64,000 nucleotides of DNA, taken from the NCBI GenBank assembly GCA_038049695.1, contig CP142458.1, forward strand, positions 58,189,501 to 58,253,500, read 5' to 3'. The notes under the pieces were generated by a model. That model was not told the DNA's origin. It worked only from the letters and a program-made list of their open reading frames with translations, and made no database searches. Position 1 is the stretch's first letter, and every line of letters begins with the position of its first letter. Made by a program: the position numbers and the translations under genes. Of the stretch, positions 1 to 11,229 are shown in pieces. Source of the DNA: Cinnamomum chago. Its lineage: Eukaryota > Streptophyta > Magnoliopsida > Laurales > Lauraceae.

Positions 1-1
1 C

Positions 2-627
2 ATTTTCTGTGAATCTACTTGCCAAGTATAGCTCCGCACCAACTCAAAGGCACTGGATTGGTATTAAACACATCCTACGATATCTGCGTGGAACAACTGA
101 TTTATGAATATTTTATTCTTACGATCATAAAGATTCCAGTTTTGTAGGATATGTAGATTCAGGTTATCTCTCTGATCCTCATAAGGGTCGATCACAGACA
201 TGTTATATGTTTCTAAATTGTAATGCTGCCATTTCTTGGCGTTCTACTAAATAGACTTTAGTAGCTACTTACTCCAACCTTGCTGAGATTTTGGCTCTTT
301 ATGAAGCCAATAGGAAATGTGTATGGCAAAAATCTTTGATTCAACATGTTCATAGTTCTTGTCAATTACCTTTTATTGCAAGTATCCCAAATAATGCATG
401 CATCAGACAAATTCGATAAGGTTTTCATTAAAGGAGACAAGACTAATCATATATCACCGAAATTCTTCTTCACTCATGAACTTCAGAAGAACAATGAAAT
501 TGAAGTCAAGCAAGTTCGTTCGAGTACCAATTTGGCTGACCTGTTTACAAAATCTTTGCCAAAATCAGTATTCCAGAAGTTTGTATACGAGATTGACAGG
601 CATAGAGTTCATCATCAAACTATATAA
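2..627 (+). pseudogene. Ty1/copia pol, RT C-terminus and RNase H remnant
   Basis: This is the 3' end of a copia polyprotein that enters from the left edge of the window. Frame 3 from base 3 reads a typical end-of-RT stretch (APTQRHWIGIKHILRYLRGT) and hits a TGA at 105-107. Further on, the RNase H block reads TLVATYSNLAEILALYEA after an in-frame TAG. The last part, in another frame (346-627), ends with the usual copia tail ending in NLADLFTKSLP. At least two stops and a frame change make it dead. It would have supplied RNase H activity for reverse transcription. The polypurine tract and 3' LTR follow in the expected order. Confidence 0.85.
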
Positions 628-903
628 ATGGTTGTTATCATCAGGGGGAGTGGTTTATTAGAGAGCATCCTGAAGTATGCTACCCATGGACATTTGTGCG
701 TTGTACTCTTATTCATTTTCTAGGTTTTTGTCCCACTGGGTTTTCCTAGTTAAGGTTTTAATGAGGCAGCATTATGCACGTCCAACACCAGTTCAATGAT
801 CTTGAAGAATGTTGTACTCTTTTTCCCTTCGCTTTGGTTTTTTCCCATTGGGTTTTTCTTAGCAAGGTTTTTAATGAGGCAACTGTCATTGATTGGTGGT
901 CAT

Positions 904-914
904 CCAAGGGGGAG
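904..914 (+). other. Polypurine tract of the left copia element
   Basis: The purine run CCAAGGGGGAG lies directly against the TGTTA start of the LTR, which is where copia elements prime plus-strand DNA. A similar run (CAGGGGGAG) near 641-650 may be an older or duplicated tract. Confidence 0.6.
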
Positions 915-1111
915 TGTTATAAAATATGGATCTTATATGGATGCCCACTTGAGATGAGTTAAGGTTAGAATTAGGGTTCCTCTCTTGTGGGGTTACTTTG
1001 CCTATAAATAGGCATCTCTACCTTTGTATTGTACACAGTTAATGAGATAATAGCAAGGCTCTCTCTTCTGTCTATAATCTTTTTTCTCTTATCTCTCTCT
1101 CGTTTCTAACA
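915..1111 (+). mobile_element. 3' LTR of the left copia element (197 bp)
   Basis: The LTR begins TGTTATAAAATATGG and ends CGTTTCTAACA, so the termini are TGTTA/TAACA inverted repeats. A TATA box (CCTATAAATAGGC) lies at about 1000-1012. The polypurine tract is immediately upstream. The 5' LTR is outside the window, so the target duplication cannot be checked; the next bases are ATATG. Confidence 0.75.
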
Positions 1112-3540
1112 ATATGACCGTTTTATAGCTGTTGGGGGCTAAAATGGACTTTTTTTTAAAAAAACAGGGGATATGGACGTTGGGCTGGCCTGGCGAGTGG
1201 GGCAGGCTGTCTACCGGGCTAGAGGGCCTATCCTAGTGGGCCTGGCGGGCTGGAGGACCAACCCAAGTGCCTGACGGGCCCAGCCTCTTCGGCCATGGCC
1301 CGGCCCATTTGACATCTCTACTCTCTGTCAGAATTTAAGTCAATTGAACATCGGTTGACCGTATATCAAAGTGCGGCATCTTCATCGCAACAAAATCAAG
1401 TCTACTGGCGACATGACCACACACGGCTTCAAAACTCAAACAAAACCCTATGGTTTTATTTATGGCTTAAGAGACTTCACCTTAAATCTCAAGTCATTCT
1501 GACATTGTTTGACCTAGTATCGGCTTCTGATGGCAAATCAACAACTTTGCGTGACAAAATCTTTGGCTTTCCCGGAAAATCAAAAACTTTGCACTCTGAT
1601 ATGCAAGGCTTATCATCAAGTTTTCTGCAGGGAAATCAGGCCAAAATATATACAAAAATGTCAGGAAAAATACCGAAGAGGAAATAATCGGAAAAACTGG
1701 AAAACGGCTGAAGACCGACAACCAAAAGGGATAAAAATCCCCATGGTCGCCGGCGACCTTGGAAATCCGAGTTGCCAGATTTTGGCCGAAAACCCATTGT
1801 TTGGGTCCTTTTCGCGTTATGAGATGTTTGGCCTCTATGGTTTTCCAAAAATCTGATTTTTAGGGCACGAAATCCGTTGATCTTCATGAAGATCACAGAT
1901 CCGCCGTCAAAACCATGGGATCGTCATCAGACACTTTGAAATTGTTAATCGGCTGACCAAAAAAGCAAGCTTTCTGCCGAGCCGATCGAGAAATCGACAG
2001 GATAGATGGTACCGACATATTGGTAGCAGTTCATGTTTGAAATTAGATGATCATCGGACATCAATCAACATGCAGATACATCGGCGTTCAAGCCTCCTAC
2101 TTCATAAGAAAAATTCTAAAAGACGCGGCACGGCCCGCGACTCTTCAAATGCCTTGGCGACCACTTAATGCAGTTAATGATCCATTTTATGACTAGTTAA
2201 TGCGGTCATTTACTCATTATTTTGGACGGCCCAATCAGAAGCCATGAAACATAAGTTATAAGTCAAGTGCAGTCATGGCATTTAACCATGTAACTCCTCT
2301 CATCATGGAGCTTAAAGGCAATTAAAAGCTATTTATTTCCCAACGGCCAATCAAAAGCCAAGAAAAAGAAGTTACAAAAAAATAAATTAAAAACTTATAA
2401 CTCCTCCCATCATGGAGATTTAATGCATTAAGAGCTCATAAACTCCCCTATAAAAGGAGGCCATCTCCATCATTTCAAGGGTCAGAAAATCAATCGGGAG
2501 AAATAGACCGAATACACATCGTACAAATCCTAGGGAAAACTCTGTAAAAGTTGCTACAATGACCTCTCCTCCATTGAAGAAGTATACAGCGACCACCACT
2601 ACAAGTTGACCAAAGTCCCTTGGGGGGGTCACCCCTCCCCCCCAAGGCCTTCTCCTTCTATCTTCATAGCTTAGACGTGGCTTTTCAGCCTTCTACTTAG
2701 CTATTTATTGGATATAGGACCTCATCTTGGTCTTTATCCTCTAAAAATTTGAGGTTTAAGCCAAACCAAGCAAATCAAAAGCATCATATGTTCTCATCTG
2801 AAGGATGATGGCGAAGTCCACATACGACTTGCGATCGTCAATCTGAACGAGTCCCCACAATCTCCTGAGAAGTTAGATCTCATTTTCTTATTTTTTTATT
2901 GTAGTTTTTATTTTTTAAAGAGACATAAACGAAATCACAACTCTTATCTTTCCTTTTTTATAAGAATTGTAAATCGTCTTTTACGGCAAAAATCGCATTC
3001 CACGCCAAAACAAATGAAAATCGCCTTTCACGGTATTCAAAACAAACCATGTCTCTTTTCTTAAATATATGTGCAATAAAAAATTAGAAAAAAATTTATT
3101 TCCTTTTCTACTTGTGAAGGTGGATCTACGGACCACCACTTGTCAATTCCAAGTAGAGTAGAAAATCTGGCATATCCGTACACAAAAAGTTGATGTTCGC
3201 TTTGTCTTCGGTCACGAAAGGGTTAGACCCCATAGACTCTCACATCCGCTGACCCCGATAGTCCTGCGAGCGAAAAAGCGTGCCCATCAAGAGTGGACCC
3301 TAAAACCCTTATTTATAGTTTTCTTTAATGATTCATTTCCCATCATAGAATCCAAGTCATATTAGATTTCTTAATCCCTTCATATTAGAATACGAGTCCT
3401 TATTTGCCTAAGTAATTTACAAGAGTCCAACTATGTATAGAAAAACAATTAGACAAGTTGAAATGGACATGAGTTTTCTTTCACATGACTTTCATGCATG
3501 CTAGACCACTAATTGTCTAGGGCCTTTTTGGATGTCTACA
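1112..3540. other. Gene-free repeat debris, possibly a decayed long LTR
   Basis: I find no protein family in any frame. 1130-1320 is GC-rich and ends GGCCCATTTGACATCTCTA, resembling the termini of hAT-like MITEs seen later in the window. A TATA-like CCTATAAAAGGAGG at about 2447-2461 followed by a leader-like stretch suggests the promoter of a degraded LTR, but I cannot find matching ends. 2618-2647 folds into a hairpin with 7 G pairing 7 C. Confidence 0.35.
2618..2647. repeat. GC hairpin, 11-bp perfect stem
   Basis: CCTTGGGGGGG at 2618-2628 is the exact reverse complement of 2637-2647, with an 8-base loop. It lies about 160 bases downstream of the TATA-like box, where an LTR R/U5 region would be. 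Confidence 0.6.
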
Positions 3541-5100
3541 AAATAAGATATTTATAGATGTAAATAGTCCTAGGAAAAAATAGTACAAAATAAAATAGTA
3601 TAATATTATAATGTTTTTATTGTGTGGTAGTTTTTTAAAAAAATAAACAAATTTTAAATTGAGTTGTTTGGCTAATGCTGTAGATTACAATGTGTTAAAA
3701 AATGTTTCAATATAACAATATTTGATGCCAATTATCAAAGTAGGATTCCTTATAAGACAAACTAGTTATAAAATACTTTAATTTGATGTAATGTGTTGTT
3801 TTGAAAAAAAATCAATGGGGCCCATCTTTGGAATCTAATTGTCCAAGTTTACATTCCCACCACCACCACTACCAATCATCATCATCCTTCTCCTCCTAAC
3901 GAGTGCACTCTTTTTTTTTGGAAAGGGTGAGAGGCAAAAACCTTTGGTACAGACTATATTTTGAAATATTTTTATATTGTAAAATGTTTTCAAGTGGGAA
4001 GAGCTATGGGGAAACTTATTATATTTCTTAAATAAAATAATCATTCCTTCTTGCTTATCTTGGTTTGCCAAACACTCAAGTTCTTTTCTCTAATATATTA
4101 TTTTTCTTATATTTTCTTGTGCACTAAAACAAACCCTACTTACAAATTAGTCACAGATTTTGGACTTACCCATTCAACATTTTTTTTAGTTTATGTCTTT
4201 TTTTTACATAGATATGGCTCCTGTAGTCCATAAACCCATTCCCCCCCCCCCCCCCCATAAAGTCTATAATCCTCTCTAAAATGATCTTGAAGATCCATTC
4301 TATCTTGAATTGAGGTTTGAAGCCTCTAAGTTGCTTAGAGGCAGCATAAATACTATACTCCCCCTAAGGTCAACACAGTGGCGATGCATTTTTTTTTTTT
4401 TTTTGCCCTGAGTAGTTTCTACGGGGATTCAAACTCATGACCGATTGACTCTTATACAATATTAAGTTTTCTTAGCTAACCATTCCTATCAAAACTTCTA
4501 TATATTAGTAGAGGCAGCATGAATACTTTTGAAAAACTTGTAAGTTGTAACATGTTTATGAGCTATAACTAACTTGATATTTGAGTACTTAACTGTTTTA
4601 CATTTAAATCTAATATTAATCTATAATATTTGAAGTAATTCTAATATATTCATGTAAATATATTATTAGATTTGACCAAACTTATATAGTTTATGACAAG
4701 ACAATAATACAATATGCCACCGCTAAGGGAATCAATATTTTGATTTATAGTGTGTACTAATAAAATACAATTATTTTCTAGAATCTTCAATTTCTAAATA
4801 TTTTGGATATTTTTCTTAAATTAGGATTGAAGAAATTCAAGTCTTGACAATTGTGAATCGTGACGCGATGCCTCTTGGTATCATTTTTCAGGCAACCGTG
4901 ATGATTACCATGACCACGACTTTGAACCATGATTAGCATACTACGACACGAAAGTAAAAAATGTTTGACTCTTACAATTTAATATCAATGAAAGAATCAA
5001 AAAAATTGATTTATAATCTACATCAAAGGAAAGGAATGATATGCACAAGCGCGGGTTTTTCTACCATGGACATCTGCATGTGCCCCCTATCATGACCCCA
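3541..5100. other. AT-rich intergenic stretch
   Basis: No coding similarity is seen. It contains a homopolymer of 16 C at 4241-4256, a poly-T tract at about 4390-4405 belonging to a SINE-like element, and long A/T runs. The short open frames here have no recognisable composition or motif. Confidence 0.5.
4389..4495 (-). mobile_element. SINE-like tRNA-derived element (minus strand)
   Basis: Read on the minus strand, the segment begins with a tRNA-like head (GGTTAGCTAAGAAAAC, box-A-like), has a box-B-like GAGTTTGAATCCCC, and ends in about 16 A residues. This is the layout of a pol III-transcribed SINE. The 17-19 bp string TAGAGGCAGCATRAATACT occurs on both sides (about 4336 and 4507) but is not directly adjacent to the poly-A, so its status as a target duplication is doubtful. 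Confidence 0.4.
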
Positions 5101-5104
5101 TACC

Positions 5105-6045
5105 ATAGTTGTCAATCTTGTTTCGGACCCCATTTCGGTCTAGCCTCCAAATTGATATATTTCGGTCATTTCAGAATTTCAACAAAATATTTCGGTGTTC
5201 TATTTACAAAAAAAATAAAACTATAAATATATATAATTAATAAAATAAAAAATATAGTTAGAAAAGTTTAAAGATAAAAGATAAAGATGGCACTATGCCC
5301 AGGACTCAACCGTATTACAAGACTTACACCAAAACATGCCTTAGCTCGTTACAAAAACTACCCTAAAGCAGACCCCATTTATAGCCCAGCCTCAGGCCTA
5401 GTCCCAGTAGTCTCATTCGGTGCTCAAGAAGACTCCACTTGGCACTAGGCCTAGGCATCAGCCCCATACCCTTCTCTCCACTTTTCTAGAAGACTCCATC
5501 CGTCCATCAACAATCTCACTCGGTCAAATCCAAAACAAATCTCGATGAAATGAAAAGGAGAAAAAAAACGAAAGGAAGAACAATAATAATACAAAAAATG
5601 AAGGAGAGAAAAGGAGGGGGAGGTGGGAGGAGAATAGTAGTGCAGAGGCAACAAGCAATGGTGAGGTGAGGCATAGGTAGCCGACGGGATAGCAAGGCGG
5701 TGTAGATGCAACAACGAGGCGACACTGACAGTGAGGTGTGGCGCCGAACACATGTACTCTTGCCCTCGCTCTTTTTTGTTCCCAGCAATTGACTATTCCC
5801 TATCTCTTCTTCTTTTCCTCTTTTTGTCCTCACAAATATGGCAGATTTTTTCTTGAAAACAAAATGAAATTACAAATTTCAGCTATTTCAATTGAAATCC
5901 ATGATTTTCAACCAAAATCATGTGTTTCAGCCGAGATGGTCCGAAATCTAGACCAAAAAAGTTATAGCATGGATTTTGTTTCGGTGCCATGGCCGAAATG
6001 GTATTTTTCAGCCATTTCGGCCAAAATGAAACAATATTACTAATT
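5105..6045. mobile_element. Degenerate TIR element with 'TTTCGGCC'-type ends
   Basis: Both ends are dense in CATTTCGG/CCGAAATG words in opposite orientation: CTTGTTTCGGACCCCATTTC on the left, and on the right the reverse complement of ATTGTTTCATTTTGGCCGAA. The centre (5450-5830) is purine/pyrimidine-rich low-complexity sequence whose open frames are not genes. It looks like a non-autonomous DNA transposon. I found no clear target duplication or transposase. Confidence 0.4.
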
Positions 6046-6424
6046 ATACCCCAGACCAAATTAGGGCCTACAATAGTCTGCGTCCAAGATCAACGACTGC
6101 GCAAGCGTGGTTAAGGCACATATTTCGCCTCCACGCGACTAATTTTTCATAGGATTTTGTTGTGTGCCAATAGAGCATTTTCCCCACAAATAAAAATACA
6201 TTTTTTCCGAAGCTCATGGCAATCAATACGTAAAGAGAAATAATGATAAACAGATATCAGAGTGCAACAAAATCTAAAAATGGCATCCTATAACATTTAA
6301 GTTGTATATTTACAAAAAAGTAAGTTTTAAGTACAACTCCAAAACAAAATGGTCAATAGAGTCTAGCACATCCCAGAATCTCAAAATACAAAAAGACATT
6401 CCCCAAAGATTTTCCTCAGCTAAC

Positions 6425-6770
6425 ATTTAGTCCCTGATGTCTAAAACTACCACTGATTTATGTAGAACTTATCGATTTGGTCTTGACTTCCGTAGGAGAA
6501 TATTGTATCATCCTCTGCTGCTCATTTAAGTGCCTTTTTAGTTTACGGCACTGTGGTCGAATGTGCCCCCCTTATCCCATAATAACGACAGATTGGGATA
6601 GGATTTGATTTCAATATTTAATAGTGAGATTGAATATGTCCCTTTACTCCACAGTGGTGACAAACTGGAATAAACTTGGTTCGAAACACATTCTCTTTTG
6701 GAGCACTTGAGGCAAGATTCACATGTGTGATAGTTGGAATGATAGAGGTATTTTCATTTTGGATGGTGCC
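6425..6770 (-). pseudogene. Copia gag fragment with CCHC knuckles (left piece)
   Basis: On the minus strand this reads a gag C-terminal part with a zinc knuckle VCHHCGVKGHIQSHY, whose last Cys is replaced by Tyr, and a second degenerate knuckle further left. It is the continuation of the gag at 18116-19672 and is separated from it by the gypsy insertion at 6771. No protease or integrase is recognisable to its left, so the copia element is truncated here. Confidence 0.75.
6766..6770. repeat. Target-site duplication GTGCC (left)
   Basis: GTGCC directly precedes the 5' LTR and is repeated at 18111-18115 directly after the 3' LTR. Five bases is normal for LTR retrotransposons. Confidence 0.95.
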
Positions 6771-7483
6771 TGTGTGGGGGCCCATTTCGTGAACCAGTTT
6801 CTCTTGGTCTCGGCTAGGGTGTGCTCGGTTAGCTACTGTATGGGGGACCACGTCCCTTGATCTCGGCTACGATCCGATCCATATCGGTCTCGGCACTACG
6901 TTCTGGTCTCGGCCAAACAGGATTCAGTTCGGCCGCGCATACCGTTCAGTCTCGGCAACGCGAGCTCGGCAATGCAGTACTGCGCTTGCAGCTAACAGCC
7001 ACGGCCCTCTCGTGGCTAGGCCCAAGGAAGGGATCTGATGGGACTTCAGCCACCACCAGATCAGGGCAAGATCAAGCCCAATGTGACTGGAATTAAATGC
7101 ATTATGGGCTGATCGAACCCACATTGAATGCAAAGAGGGCTATGATGGACCTTCATTAATGACTTTGTGGGCTGATGTGACCCAGGTCACATCACCAAGC
7201 CCACTGGCACTAACCCCAGACTGTTCCATATATAAGGCACGAGCCAAAGGGAGCAAGGGGTAAGCATTCTCACCTGGACACTCAGTCTTTCTTCTTTCTT
7301 CTTCTTCTCCGATCCATTGCTGACTTAAGCATCGGAGAGCCCTGCGCTGCCCATAGCCAGGGTCCTCTGACCTTTGTCTTTCTCCTCTTTCAGGCTCAGG
7401 TCGTCGCAGTTATCTCCTCCATGCATTGAGTAAGTCCTAAGAGGCATCCTGATCTTGTGAGTATTATTATTTCTGCACTTACA
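6771..7483 (+). repeat. 5' LTR of the Tat element
   Basis: Begins TGTGTGGGGGCCC and ends CTGCACTTACA (TG...CA). The TATA box TATATAAGG is at 7229-7237. A CT-rich leader and CTTTCAGGCTCAG follow. The copy at 17398-18110 is the same length with no indels. Confidence 0.95.
7229..7237 (+). promoter_or_regulatory. TATA box of the 5' LTR
   Basis: TATATAAGG, about 255 bases before the LTR end, is the likely core promoter for the element's genomic RNA. The same motif is at 17856-17864 in the 3' LTR. Confidence 0.7.
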
Positions 7484-7484
7484 A

Positions 7485-7504
7485 TTGGCGCCGTCTGTGG
7501 GAAA
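7485..7504 (+). other. Primer-binding site
   Basis: TTGGCGCCGTCTGTGGGAAA lies one base after the LTR. The TGGCGCCG core is the usual gypsy/Tat PBS type, normally assigned to tRNA-Asp. The exact tRNA was not checked. Confidence 0.75.
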
Positions 7505-7543
7505 CGATTTCTATAATCTTTCCTATTCCTATTCCTAAATACC

Positions 7544-8077
7544 ATGACGAGGAGAACTGCGAAAAGCGGAGAGACTTCCAAGACAAAGCATGCAGGACCG
7601 CCCCCTGACAAGCAGAGGGCTGGGAAGCAAGTAGTCGCAGAGGACGATGCTGAACGCGCTCTCATCCGGATCAACGTCCAGCAGCGTGACCTCCGTACAG
7701 AGTCCGCTCCCGGGAGGGGAGACACCCAGCAGCCTGCAGGTCTCCTGACAGGGCGAGACCAGCGGGATAAGTCCCCAGTGGTCGATGGACCACGCCCTTC
7801 AGGTCAGGAAGGACACGTCGAGGACGTCGAGGATGAAGAGGACGATGACTACAACCCTGGCGACAGCTTGAACTCCACCCTTCGGGAGATTAAGGCACAG
7901 AACGAGGCCCTCAGGGAAAAGGATGCTCTAATCCGCCAGCTCCAGCAGCAGCTGGAGAAAGCTGCGGGCTCAGCAAGGCAGCAGCAGCGGACTCATAGGG
8001 AGCAGTCCCAGCAGCAACGGTCTCGACAGCAGCAGCGGACTCGTCAGGAGCAGTCCCAGCAGCAGCGGACTCGTTAG
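7544..8077 (+). CDS. Tat gag-pol, N-terminal segment up to an in-frame TAG
   Basis: The first ATG after the PBS opens a 177-residue segment: a charged, low-complexity N-terminus, an acidic stretch (EDVEDEEDDDY), a coiled-coil-like part (LREKDALIRQLQQQLEK), then a Gln/Arg repeat built from roughly 33-base DNA repeats of CAGCAGCGGACTCG. The last repeat copy has TAG where the preceding copy has CAG, giving the stop at 8075-8077. The same frame stays open to 10486, so gag is cut early by one codon. The segment would be the leader of the capsid polyprotein. Whether the TAG is a recent lesion or is read through is unknown. Confidence 0.8.
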   Translation: MTRRTAKSGETSKTKHAGPPPDKQRAGKQVVAEDDAERALIRINVQQRDLRTESAPGRGDTQQPAGLLTGRDQRDKSPVVDGPRPSGQEGHVEDVEDEEDDDYNPGDSLNSTLREIKAQNEALREKDALIRQLQQQLEKAAGSARQQQRTHREQSQQQRSRQQQRTRQEQSQQQRTR

Positions 8078-8158
8078 GAGCGATCCCAGCGACAACATGA
8101 GGAGAGGGTTACTCGTGTTACGCGCATCTCTTCCTCAAAGGAGGATCTGAGGGACCAC

Positions 8159-10486
8159 TTGAACAGGAAAAGGGACGACCGAACCCGAGATGAAGGCTCA
8201 AGCACCAGCTGTAGCTATTCCAGGAAGGCGTCCGAAAACATTCCGGAGAACATGTACCGAGACCAGGAATGGCTGGACGCACACATAAGGGAAACGGTCC
8301 AGCGCAACCTGGAGGTAGCCGGCTTCGGCCGAGACCAAAAGGATGCTTGCTGTAACCCCGTTGATCTCGGTGCATCTCCTTTCTCCCAAGACATCAGGAG
8401 GTACCCCTTACCGAAGAAGTTCACCGTACCAAGATTCGTCACCTATGATGGGGTCTCGGATCCAGCTACGCATCTCAGGCACTTCTCCCAGAGGATGTCT
8501 GTCTGGGGAGATGAGGGTCACCTGAACTGTAGAGTTTTTTCTTCCAGTCTGGGTGACCTCCCCCTGAAGTGGTTCTGTGCACTACCGGAGGGGGCCATTT
8601 CGAGCTGGCAGCAGCTCCAGCAGTCCTTCTTGAAGAAGTTCCAGGCCTACAGAGTCCTTCCGAAGACAGATGCAGACATCATGGCCTTGAAGATGAAGCA
8701 AGGAGAGAACGTCACCCAGTTCGCCAAGCGGTTCTGGGCGGTCTACAGTCAGATAGAGAGCTCCAAGGACGAGGTTGCCGTCTTCGCATTCCAGAATGCC
8801 TTGCTGCCAGACAGCGATCTCCGCAAGGACTTGGCTAGGAACCCGGTGTCTTCCATAGCAGCGCTCATGTCCATCGCCAACCGGTACATTGCCCAAGAAG
8901 ATGACCAGATCCGCGCTCGGGAAAACCATGGAACCGCGCTGAAAGACCGGGGTGGGAGGACATCCAAGCAAGACGGGGGACCGTCTCGGAGGAGTGAACC
9001 TCGGAGAGAGGAGCGGCGGAGAGATGAGCCAAACAGGCGTTGGGCGCCCACCAGCTCGGCAAGGCCTCATGCGTTCGTCTCGGAAAGAAACAAGCGACCC
9101 AGGCTGATAGAGGACGCATTCCAGGCGGTCAACACGGTCTTTAAGGAGCCCATCCACAGGATCATGTATAAGATCAAGAAAAGACCGTACTTCAGTTGGC
9201 CAGAGCCCATGCATGGCGACCCGTCCACCCGAGATCAGACGAAATTCTGTTCCTATCACAAGGAGGGCGGCCATAAGACTGAAGATTGCAGGATACTGCG
9301 GTCGCATTTAGAGAAGCTTGTCCAGGATGGACACTTACAAGAATTTGTCAGAAGAGAAGCCAGGGCCGACACCCGAGCCCCGCGCCGAGAAGAGGGGGGT
9401 CATGACAGCGACGGGTCTGAGAAGATCATCAACGTCATCCATTTGGCGCCCCCGCCCAAGGGGAGTAACCAAGCACGTGCCGAAGCCAGGAAAGCCTCTC
9501 ACGGCAAACATGTCATGGCCGCCGAACTCAGTTCAGCACCGAAAAGGGCTCGGAGGGAGCGTCCCGAGATCAGGTTTACTGATGCAGATCTAGAAGGGGT
9601 GCAGCTCCCCCACAACGACCCCCTGATCGTGACTCTGAAGTTCGATTGCTCTAAGCAGGGCGTGAAGAATTGCACTGTGAAGAAAGTCCTTGTTGACCCC
9701 GGCAGTTCGTCTGAGGTCCTTTATTTCGACAGCTTTCGAAGGATGGGACTGACGGAGAAAGATCTGCAGGAGGCTCGAGTTCCCCTTATCGGCTTCAGCG
9801 CCAAACCTGTTTATCCTAAGGGGAAAGTGACGTTCAAGGTCGAGGTCGGTGGCGCGTCTGTCATGGCAACCTTCATGGTGATCGACGCACCCTCGCCCTA
9901 CAATGCTATAATGGGCAGGTCTTGGCTCCATAGCCTGGAAGCAGTCCCTTCCACCCTCCACCAGAGGCTGAAGTTTCCGTGGGAAGGAGAGAGCGGCCGA
10001 ATTGAGATTATCACGGTCAGAGGAGATCAACAGGCAGCTAAGCTGTGCTTGACAGCTGTGGTACCTGGGGAGCAAGAGCCCAAGGAGGTCAATGTGGCCG
10101 AGATGGAGAAGAACCTGGAGCAGGGGCTGGATGAGCTCGGCCAAGATCCGGGCAGGAAGAGCGTCGAGGAATTGGCCGAAGTCCGGATCGACCAGAAGGA
10201 CCCGGATCGGTTCTTTCTACTCGGCAGCCAGCTTGGAGAGCCGGAAAGGTCCGAACTGGCCCAGTTCCTGATGCAGAACAGAGATGCCTTCGCCTGGACG
10301 CCTCAGGAGATGCCTGGCGTCGACCCCGAGGTAATGTGTCAGAAACTAAATGTTGACCCTAACCACAAACCTGTGATGCAGAAGGCACGGAGGACTGGGG
10401 TCCCGCAGACCGAAGCCGTCGTCGAGGAAATTGATAAGCTGCTTGAGGCCGGAGCTATCAGGGAGGTTCAATACCCGAAATGGTAG
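8159..10486 (+). CDS. Tat gag core, zinc knuckle and protease
   Basis: Same frame as the preceding segment; the listed start is only the first open codon after the stop region, and the reading frame begins just after 8077. Residues about 80-250 are a retrotransposon gag core ([19 protein letters not shown], then [14 protein letters not shown]). A CCHC-like knuckle ([14 protein letters not shown]) is near 362-376. The aspartic protease has [13 protein letters not shown] near 510, and the IMGRSWLH motif follows. The segment runs into the start of RT and ends at TAG 10484-10486. The next segment is in another frame, consistent with loss of one base in a TTA codon there. It would form capsid and process the polyprotein. 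Confidence 0.9.
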   Translation: MNRKRDDRTRDEGSSTSCSYSRKASENIPENMYRDQEWLDAHIRETVQRNLEVAGFGRDQKDACCNPVDLGASPFSQDIRRYPLPKKFTVPRFVTYDGVSDPATHLRHFSQRMSVWGDEGHLNCRVFSSSLGDLPLKWFCALPEGAISSWQQLQQSFLKKFQAYRVLPKTDADIMALKMKQGENVTQFAKRFWAVYSQIESSKDEVAVFAFQNALLPDSDLRKDLARNPVSSIAALMSIANRYIAQEDDQIRARENHGTALKDRGGRTSKQDGGPSRRSEPRREERRRDEPNRRWAPTSSARPHAFVSERNKRPRLIEDAFQAVNTVFKEPIHRIMYKIKKRPYFSWPEPMHGDPSTRDQTKFCSYHKEGGHKTEDCRILRSHLEKLVQDGHLQEFVRREARADTRAPRREEGGHDSDGSEKIINVIHLAPPPKGSNQARAEARKASHGKHVMAAELSSAPKRARRERPEIRFTDADLEGVQLPHNDPLIVTLKFDCSKQGVKNCTVKKVLVDPGSSSEVLYFDSFRRMGLTEKDLQEARVPLIGFSAKPVYPKGKVTFKVEVGGASVMATFMVIDAPSPYNAIMGRSWLHSLEAVPSTLHQRLKFPWEGESGRIEIITVRGDQQAAKLCLTAVVPGEQEPKEVNVAEMEKNLEQGLDELGQDPGRKSVEELAEVRIDQKDPDRFFLLGSQLGEPERSELAQFLMQNRDAFAWTPQEMPGVDPEVMCQKLNVDPNHKPVMQKARRTGVPQTEAVVEEIDKLLEAGAIREVQYPKW

Positions 10487-11199
10487 CCAATCCGGTGGTC
10501 GTCAGGAAGAAGACTGGCAAGTGGAGGGTGTGCGTCGACTTTACCGACCTCAACAAAGCCTGTCCCAAGGACAGCTTTCCCCTCCCGAAGATTGACCAGT
10601 TGATCGACGCCACGGCCGGGCACGACAGAATGAGCTTCCTCGACGCCTACCGCGGCTATCATCAGATCCCACTATTTGGGCCAGACGAAGAGAAAACAGC
10701 TTTTATCACGCCCAGGGGAACCTACTGTTATAAGGTGATGCCGTTTGGGCTGAAGAATGCAGGGGCCACCTACCAGAGACTTGTCACCAAGATGGTTCAC
10801 GATCAGCTCGGCAAAACCGTGGAGGTTTACATCGATGACATGGTGGTCAAGTCCAAGCAGGCGCGGGATCATCTGTCAGACTTGACCGAGATCTTCGCCA
10901 CTCTAAAGAAGTTCCGGCTGAAGCTTAACGCCTCGAAGTGCGCCTTCGGTGTTGGTTCCGGCAAGTTTTTGGGCAGCTTGGTTACACGCAGAGGCATTGA
11001 GGCAGACCCAGATCAGATCTCAGCTATCCTCAGAGTGCAGAGTCCAACTTCGGTCAAGGAGGTCCAGAAGCTTACAGGAATGGCCGCGGCACTGAATCGC
11101 TTCATCAGCAAATCTTCAGATAAGTGCCGACCTTTCTTTCATCTTCTTAGAAAAAATTCTAAATTCCAATGGACCCCAGAATGTGACCACGCCTTGTAG
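10480..11199 (+). CDS. Tat reverse transcriptase segment
   Basis: The frame is shifted relative to the upstream segment. It reads [35 protein letters not shown] and the catalytic YIDDM (Y at 10828-10830, the two Asp at 10834-10839), all typical of Ty3/gypsy RT. The connection domain then ends at TAG 11197-11199, just before QLKAYLSSPPLL in the same frame. The ATG at 10480 is not a real start, since the segment is the middle of a polyprotein. RT copies the element RNA into DNA. The active-site Asp pair is intact, but the segment is cut off at both ends. Confidence 0.9.
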   Translation: MVANPVVVRKKTGKWRVCVDFTDLNKACPKDSFPLPKIDQLIDATAGHDRMSFLDAYRGYHQIPLFGPDEEKTAFITPRGTYCYKVMPFGLKNAGATYQRLVTKMVHDQLGKTVEVYIDDMVVKSKQARDHLSDLTEIFATLKKFRLKLNASKCAFGVGSGKFLGSLVTRRGIEADPDQISAILRVQSPTSVKEVQKLTGMAAALNRFISKSSDKCRPFFHLLRKNSKFQWTPECDHAL

Positions 11200-11229
11200 C
11201 AGCTCAAGGCTTACCTTTCATCACCACCG

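Noticed and set aside
5451..5833. Overlapping minus-strand frames rich in Ser/Leu/Pro/Phe
   Set aside because: Low-complexity purine/pyrimidine sequence inside a TIR element; three overlapping frames of equal quality.
8582..9307. 241-codon minus-strand frame opposite gag
   Set aside because: Shadow of the GC-rich gag coding strand; no family motif.
9590..10144. 184-codon minus-strand frame opposite the protease
   Set aside because: Shadow frame of the plus-strand protease; codon pattern follows the sense gene.
8075..11199. The two TAGs as evidence of an alternative genetic code
   Set aside because: Nuclear plant DNA; the host bHLH gene uses normal codons, and the sites look like ordinary nonsense changes.
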